DNA of 62,000 nt from the NCBI RefSeq assembly GCF_000003815.2, contig NC_049988.1, positions 9,720,985-9,782,984 of the forward strand. The letters are read 5' to 3'. Numbering within the stretch: position 1 is the stretch's first letter; each line of letters starts with the position of its first letter. This DNA comes from Branchiostoma floridae. Lineage: Eukaryota; Chordata; Leptocardii; Amphioxiformes; Branchiostomatidae. Both the position numbers and the translations under genes were made by a program. Below the pieces are notes generated by a model. The model was not told the origin of the DNA. It saw only the letters and a list, made by a program, of their open reading frames with translations, and ran no database searches. This document shows, piece by piece, positions 23,901 to 35,900 of this stretch.

Positions 23901-26900
23901 TGACCACTGATTTATCAACAAAACTGTAGAGGCTGCCACGGATAGTTGAGTTCCAGGGAAGCTTCCAGGTGTTGACAGAAAGGGACGGTAGATCTCAGGG
24001 ATTCTCTTCTTTCAGATTAGGCTGTGAAGAGTCCTGTTACAGGAATAATCCCTCGTGTTTGTGCTGGTGGAAAAACACCCTTCAGGAAATAAAAAAATGG
24101 TCCGGAGTAAAGAGGATGATGACTTTTGATATCATAGTGAAATTGAGTGATTGAGATTGGTGTTCCACATTATATTTTCATGCTGAGGATATTTTTCAAC
24201 TTGAAATAAACAAAAAGTAGAAATCCCTTTCCAAGTATGAAACAAAAAAGGAGAGATTGTTTTATAAAGAAAACTGTGCATGCACATTACCGGGGTACCT
24301 AAGGTGCAGAAAACATTGTTTGAAAAGAAATTTTGGCAAACAGGCCAAACCCTTTCCCTTCATGATGTAGGCTATGAGAGGGAAACGTGGTACACAAGTT
24401 CAGTAGGAGTTTGACGGAAAAAACAAACAAACAACTTTCCCTTGTACATATTTGTTTCACAATGCCCTCGCAGTCTCTGACAGGATGCGGGTTGTTGCCT
24501 CCTTACAAAACAAACAGGCTTCAAGGCTGTAGTGACATGGGGCTTTGCTCAGGTACGATGTTAATGGNNNNNNNNNNNNNNNNNNNNNNNNNNNNNNNNN
24601 NNNNNNNNNNNNNNNNNNNNNNNNNNNNNNNNNNNNNNNNNNNNNNNNNNNNNNNNNNNNNNNNNNNAATATCTTTCTTAGCAGTGACTATCTGTTGATG
24701 TCCCCCAGAACATCACGGTACATTATGCAGAACATACAGGACCAGTGACAGTGGAATGGGACATTGCCAAGACAGATGGGTCCCTACTCTTTTAACACAA
24801 CTTCCGATGAAGGGACCATTGAACATGTGTTTACTGTTCCTGGTACATATACTGTAAGTGCGGAGGTCTCCAACCTTATCAGTTCACGCAGAGAAACCAA
24901 GGAAGTCACGGTGCAAGTCCCAATATCTGGTCTTACACTGGCAACTGACAAAGGCAGATATATTAGAACTGGTGAGTCTGTGGTAACCACAGCAACAGTT
25001 GCCACGGGAACTGGAGTTCAGTTCTCTTGGGATGTCTCTAACGGAAGGCAACCAAGTGTCCAGTCTACTGCAAACACCTCTTCTGCCAGCAACGTTTTTG
25101 AACTGCCTGGTACTGTGAATGTTACAGTGACAGTTAGTAATCTGTTGACAAGTCCAGTCACAGATAAACTGCAGTTTCACGTACAGGAGCCAGTTCTAGC
25201 TGTGCAACTTGCTGTGACCACGCCAGTAGTGCTAGGCAACAGCACAGGCATTGTTGCAAATGTGGAGGGAGGAGGAACGTCTGCAAAATGCCACTTTGAC
25301 GTGGGAAGCAGTTCTTACAACGTGACACTGAGTGTAGGAAGATGTGAGGTCCAACACCAGTTTACAACTGCTGGGTTGCACAGTGTGGTGGTGACAGTGT
25401 ATAATGATGTGTCTACTGTGAGGGAGCAGGTGGACGTGGAAGTGCAGGAAAGCATTTCAGGGGTGGAGGTGGAGATGTTGGGGGTGTCAGTGGTGGGAGA
25501 GAGCAGCCTGTTTGTGGTGAAAGAACAAGGTAATATTTGCTCTTTGACATTTAAAAAACTGATTAAAATATCAGACTATAGGATTCCTGACAGAAGGCAG
25601 GATTTATCATTCACCTTGAATCTGTTGAGGTAGCCTTTTGGCTACAACAAGTTTGTATGGCTAATGGGGCTACATAGCAGGTAGAAGGTTTAGATACAAG
25701 TACAATCATTAGAGATATTTGATTTGCACCATACTTGGTATACATGTACATTCACTGAGATGTGTAAGGTCTAAGAAGACATAAAAGACCTTGTGATAAG
25801 GCAGCATTTGCAGACAGCCACCTTTTTAGTTACTTATCACATTCATGATCAATACATAAGTGGTATGAAGTTTTCTCGACAAGACGAAGCATCACTAGTA
25901 TGTTGTTAAATTATTTCATCANNNNNNNNNNNNNNNNNNNNNNNNNNNNNNNNNNNNNNNNNNNNNNNNNNNNNNNNNNNNNNNNNNNNNNNNNNNNNNN
26001 NNNNNNNNNNNNNNNNNNNNNAAAGATGGGGCATGTAATTTTTGTTTCATCCCTTTATTTTTCTCAGATGCCCAGATGATATCAACCAACGATGTGGGGG
26101 TAATGCCAGTCTAGATGTGTTCTCCGTGGATGGGCCGTATATTCTGGAAGCATCCCTGTCACCTGCAACAAACGTGGTACAGTTGGGGGACACAGCACAA
26201 GTTGACGTCACTGCAGTGCTGGCCAGTGCCTTCAACACATCCACAGGTAAGGATGATTCTTGAACTAGTTTAACTGTACTGTCCAACACAATAATAATCC
26301 ACTGCTGCAGTGATGTCATTCCTTAACGAAGACTAGTGCTGTTCAGTCGAAAATTTGGGTGAGTCCAATTTAGTTGAGTCCAATTTAGTTGAAATGGTAG
26401 ACAAATTTGGCACCGAAAAGGTAGGGTAATTGAAAAGATGAGCAAAAATAAGGGAGCTAGGGATAGCAGATTTTTCCCCCATACTTTTGCTGCTTTACAC
26501 AATACAAGCCCTACAGTCACACAGTCAAAAGAAAGCAGCACTGAGGATGTATGGCATAGCTCCAATGTGTATGTTAAAAAATTGCAATACTCTTTGCCAT
26601 GCCCACATCCCTAATCATCATCTTATAATGATGTTTATTTCCTACCCAGGACTTCCAAGTTACAACGCCTCTCATTTTGAATATGTGGACTATTCGTGGA
26701 GCTACGGAGATGGACAAGATAGCACATCACAAGCGAGGATATCTGTGGATACAAGCATCATCTCCCTCACACACCAGTACGCCTCAGTGGGAGAGTACAC
26801 CATTGGTAAGTTTGCAATCAAATTAAAATAGATTCTAGTNNNNNNNNNNNNNNNNNNNNNNNNNNNNNNNNNNNNNNNNNNNNNNNNNNNNNNNNNNNNN

Positions 26901-29900
26901 NNNNNNNNNNNNNNNNNNNNNNNNNNNNNNNNNNNNNNNTGTTAGGAAGCTTTTACTTCAACCATATAACTGAAAATGTGTCTCAGCTACAAGTGTAATT
27001 ATTATAACATCTTACAGAGGCCAAAAATCAGTTGTTTTCTTTACCAGAATTTACGTAGTATACGAGGACCAAATTCTGCTATATGCCAGCATGTGGTAAT
27101 CCCTGCATTGTAAATATAGTGCAGTACATAAAAAACTGTACGGATGAAATGCCGAAGTGTAAGAAATTCTGCCAAAGATTGTACAATCATAAATCTGATC
27201 CCATACTTCATAGTCTCTTGACAAGTGTAATGAACTCAAATCATGAACAGAATCAAGTTAAATATATTCACAATTGAGATAGGGTGACAGATAATACATG
27301 TAACGTAAGGTTACCAGTTTACGTGCAGGACCAGTTTACGGTCACTTGTTGGTGGATGCAGACTTCGAGGTCAATTGTAAAAAAGAAAATTCTCTTGAGT
27401 TGGAAAGAAGTACGTTTATATCATTTATGAGTCTTGCCTTATTTATCATATAATTTTGCATCCAGCAAATCACGCCTGAAAAGTCCGACAACAATTTACA
27501 TTTACGCTTGAGTGCGCACAACACTATTACAGATGACCCGGTTCTGATCGTAATTCTAGACGGCTATTTTCGTCCCCTCTTTAAAATCCAACGAACTCAT
27601 TATGAATTGAAACATCATCTCAAACCAAACCTGGAGTTCTTATCTCAAGAATGCATGGTGATTTTATGTATGTTGTCCAAGGAAACTCTTATAAACTGCA
27701 TAAAAACAAGTGACTGTCCTCGCCGAGCGGGTAGTTTTCGAACGCCATTTTGCATCACGTGACTTACCCGTTAAAGCTTGGTGCACTGGAGAGCGAGAAA
27801 TTGTCGCAAGGGGCGCTGTTGGGGCTAATTTATGTGGGGAGGGCACAGTGTGAGGAAGCCACATGTATACTGAACGCATTTCAAGGCCAGTTCCTATCTA
27901 TACAGGTGATAACAACATCCAAATGCGTTGCCATTATTATGAGTAGCATTGTGCAAGTTTTGGAACAGCATGGCGCTCTCAGTGGCGTTCTGTTGGGGCA
28001 AAGATGACTTACCGATAACGTTTAGCGGCGATGCAAAGTGGCGGCATGGCCATATGTAAACAATTTATCCATTGTGTTATCTCAGTGACCTACGTGGGGG
28101 ACTTTTATGGGAAATCATCAGATATATGTCCTTTAGAAAAATAACCCCATGGAGAAACACCCAACTGACCGTAAATTGATCACCCTGGAAGAATTCTTGG
28201 CTGCAGACTTGTTTATTAAAGACGCTCGTACGGCGAGAAATCCTTAGAAGAAATATGATGCCACACAGAGCTTGACGCAGACCGACTTTGAGGTCTTCCA
28301 ATTAAGGACAGCTTTTCACTTCCCGGCCTGCACGCTTTCCATAAAACGGCATTATTAACAAATCGACCGTAAACTGGTAACCTTACGTTAGCTGGTTACA
28401 TCTAGTTGATATGAAAGACTTTAACTGCTGTGTTTATCTTTGTTGTACAGTCACTACGCAGAGTGCGACCATGGACATCCAGTCACGGACAGAAGCCGTC
28501 GAGCCCTACATACAACACAGTGGAGCATCAGCAGTGGGGCAGGCTGTTGACTTCACTGTTGTGTTTCCCTCTGGGTGGACACTGACTGCTGCATCCATGA
28601 CTGTTGGGTATGGGGATAACATGGAGGAAACTCACAACATTCCAACTGGGAGGCAATACAGGTACTAATGTCTAGATATTGGTGAGGGGACAGTGATGAC
28701 AAGGTGTGTGTATGTGTGTGTTTGTGTGTGTGTGTGTGTGTGTGTCTGTCTGTCTGTGTCTGTCTGTGTGAGTGTGTGTCTGTGTAAATCTATGTGTTTG
28801 TAAATATATTGTATATGTCTGTACTTGTGTATCTATGCCACTGTGTGTAGAAGGTTGGGTGTATATGTGTGAGTATACCAGTATGCATGACAGTAAAAGC
28901 TACAGGACTGATGATGATGATGATGATGATGATGATTGTCAGTTTTGTCTTTGTCTCTCACCTTCAGGTGGAACCATGCATACACAAGTGCTGGCCTGTT
29001 CCAGCTTGTTGTAAACCTGACTGTGAATGGAGACCGTGCCCAGCTCTTCAGCTATGTTTCTGTCCAGGAGCCAATCAGAAACCTGCATGTGGAGGGCCCA
29101 CAGCATGTCAAACTACTAAGGTAAAGTTTGTGGTTATGGTGTGTTGCTAGCATCAGCAATGTAATTTTGAAGTTTAGTTAGTACGTTTTGGCTATTTTCA
29201 GGCAATGGTGTAGACATAGATAGTACATGTACATACAAAAAATCCATTTGTATTTAAAAGCAGTCCTTAGTATTTAGGGATTTTTACAAAATGTACTTTT
29301 TCAAAGATGTATGATATAATGTATTATTCGATGATTCGCTACTGAGTAAAGACATTGCTTTTACTGTGTTAAGCATTATGAAAATCTTACCTTGTCTCTT
29401 CACCAATTGGTTGTTTTACCTCTAGCCCCCCCAGCTCCCAGACATGGCGTGCAGTTTCTGACTCTGGTACAGCTGTGGTTTATCGCTGGATACTGGACGA
29501 TAACACTACCGTCCTCACAGCCATGGACAGGGTGAGTACACAGTTTTCGGAATTCCAAAAATGTTACATCAGATTGTTTTGCGGATAGAGTGTAGAGTTG
29601 CAATGTTCCACAACATTCATCTAGCCATGTCCTTTTCATAACATTCTCTTTCTTGACAGGTATCGCACACTTATAGCACCAGTGCCACGTATCCCTTGGA
29701 GCTCTTTGCATCAAACGGAATTGATTCGCAGCAAGCTGTCTCGACTGTTGTTGTACAACACCCAATAACACAGGTGGACATCAGTGTGAACCCAGTACTA
29801 CAGGGTGAAGAGTGTGACATACTGATATCTGTGACTGGTGGGAGAGAGTTTTCCTTTGACGTTGACTTTGCCGATGGGACCAGACAAATCTTTTCATCTG

Positions 29901-32900
29901 TCCACGAGAGTGACATTCTTGCAGTCTCCTCTGTTTCAAGAAGAAACAATGACATTCCAACGTACACCTTTTCTGTAAATCATACGTATCCCAATGTTGG
30001 AGAGTACCTTATATCAGTCAATGCCTCGAATCATGTGACCTGGCTCAGCCAATCAGGATCTGCTGTGGTAGTTGAGCCAATCGCTGGGCTGCAGTTGATT
30101 GTACAAGATGGACAGACGACGGTAACCACAGGTACTTCCATTGTCTTCGCAGCAACAGTGGAGACAGGGTCGGACTTGACATTTACCTGGATGTACAAAA
30201 GAGCAAGCAGTCCATTCCCATCTCCTATCTTCAGTGTACAAAGGTTCGTTAAAAGTGTATTAGAAAATACGAAATATGAAAGTGATTAGTTTAAATCAGT
30301 GCTAAAATGTTGAAAATGAGAATTATGGATAAAGGGTAAAAAATACATTATAAGATAAACAAAAGGGGCAAATACATAGATTTTGTGCTAGGATGTTTAA
30401 GATTAATCTGTCAGGATAAAAGGGAGTAAACTATCTGTCAGGATAAAAGGGAGTAAACTGTATCTTCTGTCTTTCTCATTTGCAGTACTGGAAACAGCAG
30501 CACAGCCACCCAGTACTTCAACAGTCCAGGGACCTATACCGTTACAGTCAATGTGAACACACGTGTCCCTGTGTACAGCCCTCCCATGAGAGCTGAGATC
30601 ACCGTCGTTGTTGGCCAGAGGATTTCAGGACTGATGCTTGATCCACCAAGGCAGTTCTTTACACCAGTGTATCAAGCCGCAATTTCCGTTCAGTCGAATG
30701 GAAACTTTGCAACTGTGCCTTTGCCCTTTGAGGCATCAGTGCAGCAGGGCTCAAATGTTAGATTCATTTTTGATTTTGGCGACGGCACTGGGACGAAGGA
30801 AGTTCCTGGCAACGTAAACCCTTTCTTTGGTGACATCTCAGGCAGTGTGAATCATGCCTTCAGACAGGGTAAGTGGAATTAGTCTGGAATTTGATATTTT
30901 CTGCGAGAAATGATATTTTTTCCTAAACATTTGTGACAGCCTGCTCTATAGTACTTACACATGTGTTGCTTATAAATCTAATAGGAACACAAAAGCTTTG
31001 TATCAAATGTTGCCAAACAAATTGTTTCCAACTTTTTAGGGTTAAAAAAAACATTTATGCAATGTGATTTGATATGATTGTATTTGTCTAAAAGATTTGC
31101 CTCACTGAACACAAGATTTTAAGTATCTTTGTACTTTGATAACAGAGCTTTGTGAAAGGTGTCCTTTTCTTTCTTCTTTCAGTTGGAAACTACTCTGTTT
31201 CTGTTGTTGCCATCAACGAGTTGAACAACGTCAGCACGACACTGCCAAATCCCTTCTTCGTCCAAGTTGCGCCGTTTGGCTTGTTGTTGGAGAGTGAATT
31301 GTACTTAACACCGCATGGGAATGTGACCGAGCTTCACGCGACACTGGAGCGTGGGACAGCGGTAACTGTAGATTGGGCCATGGGGGACCAAACAGACTAT
31401 ACTGATGCTGGTAAGGAACATTGATGTATAGGACTGTGTAGCATCTACCTTAAGATTACTTTTCTACCCATTTATGTTTAAGATATCAAGGAAAATGTGT
31501 TCATAGCCTCCTAGTTCTGATGAATGTACTATCATTTTATGACCCTTACATTTTGTACCGTCCTCATGACCTCAATGAAAAGTGGCCTGCAGGCTGACTT
31601 GAGCTTCTTAGTAATAGATAAAGGTATTCAAAAAACGTTATGTGTAGGACCACATGGAGAATAGCTAACAGAAAGCTCAAGCTTATTGTGGATCCAAATA
31701 AAGTCAAAGTCATGTTGTGTTTTGTGTTTTTCCCGTGGCTGCTTAGGTTTGACTGTGCGGCACACGTACAGGGAGCGCGGGGACTACACAGTAACAGTTG
31801 TGGCCAGTAACAGGGTTGGGAGGCTGGAGGCCACTGCTGATGTGAAAGTCCTGGGAAGGGTACAGGGTAAGTTATGAACAGGCATCTTTCTTCCACCCAC
31901 TCTGAATAACATATCTTAGCACTTTTGCTTCTGGATCAAAAACAATCTAACCCTATAGTCAAGGTATAGCCAAAAACAATCATGAAGATTCATTCATAAC
32001 TCATTGAGTTATCCTGTTAGCAAACAGCAAAGCAACCATAGAATGCTGCTTAAAACGTAAACAAATCTATGGTATAGGAAATGGTCTTGTACTGTTTTAT
32101 TCATCTGGTTAGAAGGAATACTGAAACTAATGATTAGCGTGCTGCATTGTAACACTATATCAAAGAATTATGTTAACCGTTATTGTTATGTTAACTAGGA
32201 TGTTAAGCTTTATTCTATTTCCTATTTTGGACTTTGTGTAATAGCTGTTGCCATACATTGTACCGTGTACAATTGTCTTGTAAACAATTGTCGTGTAATA
32301 AAGTTCTGTCTAAAGTTCTATTTTCTCCTTATTCAGGTGTGGAGATGAGCTTGGGTGGATCCCTGTTCCCAGCCTACCAGGATGTTACCTTCAATGCTCT
32401 TACTGTCACCAACCATGCCAGCTGGTACCGCTGGCACCTGGGCAATGGGGAAACCAAGCTGACATTCCGACCCACACTGGCTTATCAGTATGAGGAAAAT
32501 GGAATGTGAGTAGAGGATGTGTTGCAAAGTCTTTTTCTTTATACAGATGTACAATCATTCTTTATCTGAAAATGAGAAATAGACATGGAACCCAAGTCAC
32601 ATGTTATTGCTTGCCAAATGTGCACGGGAACAGTTACAGACAAATGCCATAATGCAATACTGGACAGCAAACAATGTTGTACAATGTATCTCAAGTACGT
32701 GTACATCAAAAGTATCAAACATAACACTTGAAAGTTGTTAGAACAAAAATTTATGATACTGTATTGTACTCCTGACTGACATCACCATTGTTGTGCCCAA
32801 CTGTGGTTCTAAATTGATACACCATTTATGATAAATGTGTAAGTGAATCGTATAAAAAAATGGCTTGATCCCCAAGCAGTAGACAGTAATTTAGAGATTC

Positions 32901-35900
32901 TTTGTATTGTCTGTAATTCTTTAAGAGATATCGGTCTCAGCATAACGTGTAAAATGTGGGGATTGGACAGTGCATGTTAAGGGTCAATGGACAGTCACAA
33001 ATGCAGAGTGGAGGAAATAAGAATGATGTGTCAAATTGATCATGGCTTTTTCTGTGATGTATAACAAGGTTTATATTTGTACCACCAGATTCACAGTTTA
33101 CGTCACCGCTGGAAACGAGGTTAGCCAGGCGGTGTCTCCCCCAGTGGAGATCGAGGTTCAGCTGCCGGTCGAGCTGCGTCTGATCAGGTATGACACGTCC
33201 ACGGTCCTGGGCAAGCCGACAGACTTCACCGTCTACTGGGTGGGCAGCAACCAGAACTTCACCTGGGACTTTGGAGACAACATCACCGTTGTCACACAGG
33301 AGGACACCATGAGTCACACCTACAGCAGGTAATGTTCTTCATGACTGGAAAAAAGTTTCATCACAATGGGTGATGAGAAATAGACTTATGATTAAGTCAT
33401 GAGAAACACTGTAAGAAGAAAATCTTGATAGAAGTTTTGTACTGATTCTTGTTGTAGATTTTGATGGGGAATTTTGATGTGGAATTTAAGTAGACAGAAG
33501 TAACTACTGACAAGGATCTAAGCCAGCCTTTTTCATAACAAGACAGCTAAATTGAGTACAACACACGTCTGACTACTCCATAAACACCTTCAGTCTGCAT
33601 CATACCCTGAATGCGATTGGATCTTTTGAAAGAAATGGTGTAAAGAAACATCTTATTATCCATGTTGGTGTTTCCTTTGGCTTTAATTTCTACAATTTTG
33701 TAGCTGGGTCATTTCCTTGTATAAACATGAAGCCAGATGATCCTGTCTTTTTTGTATCTGTAAATTGTCCCACTTTAATTTAAACTAACATTGTCCATCC
33801 ACCTGTGTCTCCAGGCCTGGGGAGTACGTTGCCAAGGTTACTGTTACCAACGACGTGAGCTCGGACACGAGAGAGCTGCAGGTGTTTGTGGTGACAGATA
33901 TGTGTAGTCCACCTGATGTCAGCATCCTCGGAGCACCTCGGATACAGGTAAACTTATTTGCACTTTCCCCTGTAAGATTATATTGTCTCTAGAGCACTTT
34001 GTAAGGGAAAACGGGTTATACATGTATAAGTAACAAAAGCTATATTGAACTCTGCACCTCTTCTTAAACTTTGATTTTAAAAAGTTGAAGTTCTGTCTGA
34101 AAGGAATCTTGATATCAGACTTGAATTTCGATTTTTCAAAATACAGAACAACTACTCCAGGCGTCTACGATTAGAGTCATCTATATTCATTTCCTGCAAT
34201 GCCACCCCCGTGGCCACATTCCAATGGACAGTCTCCAATGCAACGGGACATACCATCCAGCTTGATGGAGTGGAGCAGGGGGTGTTCCAAGAGAGAATCC
34301 TGGTTTTGCCAAGCCACACTTTACCCTATGGAAACTACACTTTTCACCTCAAGGCAAGTTTCTACCTCTTTAAATTACTGGATATATTTTAATGTACCGG
34401 TGCAATAGCCGAGTGGGTAGGGTGTTCTCCTTGAATTCGGTAGGTCGTGATTCTGATCCCCGACCAAATCATACCAAAGACTTTAAAAATGGTGCATGCT
34501 GCTTTCTCTGCTTAGCACTCAGCATTCGGGAAAGAGTATGGATGTTGAACACACCACTACCAGTGGACTGTAGTGTTTGCATAAAGCTGTGTGGCCCAGG
34601 GCTACTGAAACGGAGATGGGCGCTGCCCTATGCACCATCAGGCGCTGGAAGGACTTTGTTGTCTCCATGTATATGACAACATTTACTGACATTAAAGAGA
34701 TTATATGAGTGAATGTGACATAGTATTAATGTTCTTGTTTTCCCTTATCCCAGGTCCAAATGAACGGCACTATTGTGTATTCCACCTCCTCTGTGATGGT
34801 ATCTGTGACCCAGACTCCACTGCTGGCTGTGATAGTTGGAGGAACAGCCAGGAAGGTCGGCCGTAACTCTACCCTGACGGTGGACGGAGGAAACTCCCTG
34901 GATCCGGACTTCCCAGATAGTCCTGGATTGAGGTAAGGCCTAGGAAAAAAATGTTGAGTTTTCTGTTTCAGTCCTTATTAGGCAAAATTAGGGTCAGTAG
35001 GTAGGGATTATCTTTTTTTTTACTTCTAATTTTTTTAGGCTGGCCAAAACTCTACTGATACATATTACAATACAGTTGAACAAAGTAAACTGAAATGCAT
35101 GAGGACACTTGTCTTTCAAGGTCAAATTTTAATCTAAATTTGATAGCTACATTTACACTGATAGGACATGCAGTGTTTTTACTTCGATAGCAAGCAGGCT
35201 GAATAAAGATTCCAAGTGAAAGCTTTGTGACTCAACTGCCCACAACCAGAATAAGTCTAGGGTCAGCAGGAAGGTAGGGAAACAGGAAACACAACATAAT
35301 TTTTCCTAGGCCTAAGCAATCCTCATACATACCAACTGTAGCCTGATGTATTTGATGCCAGAAATTTTTATTTCATGGTGGCCTCTCAATGCAAACAAAA
35401 ATTGCATATTCCATTGTTTTAACAACAATTTCTTGCTCACAGCTACAACTGGACCTGCTATGTCCTGGGGAGCCCAGATACGCCATGTTTCCGCGTTCTG
35501 CGCACCGACAACTCCTCCGAGATGAACACGTCCTTCCCGCTGGAGGTTGACGCTCCTGTAGTCACCTTCCACGGTAGACAGTTGCGGATCAACAGTAACC
35601 TGTTTGTGGTGGAGCTTGTTGTGAGTAAGGACAGCAGAGAGGCAGTCACAAGTCAAGTGCTGAACGCAACTGCTACTGAATACCCAATAGAGTAAGTGAC
35701 AGGCTTTCATTTTTGGGACAATACTTGGCTGAAGCTTACCAAGCAAACAATTGCTGGTCTGTTTGTTGATAATACTCGCTCCATTTTGTAAGGGTGACTT
35801 CTATGCAATTTTAGAGCATCAAGCATCAACTATTAACAGATCATTACGCTTCATCTCCAGCAATGTCAATGACAATGTCAAGCTACTTTTAGAAGACTGG

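Noticed and set aside
27508-28007. Two overlapping open frames of about 85 codons
   Set aside because: Both lie inside the TA-flanked transposon 27301-28390 and do not resemble a transposase.
28704-28936. Direct repeats that might suggest a CRISPR array
   Set aside because: Simple microsatellite tracts in an animal intron, without spacers or cas genes.
28772-29014. Cys/Val-rich and Met/Asp-rich open frames
   Set aside because: Translations of GT and ATG microsatellites.
34354-34392. Read-through of the exon past 34353 as an alternative C-terminus
   Set aside because: The GC donor restores a long conserved REJ frame; the read-through stops after about 13 codons.
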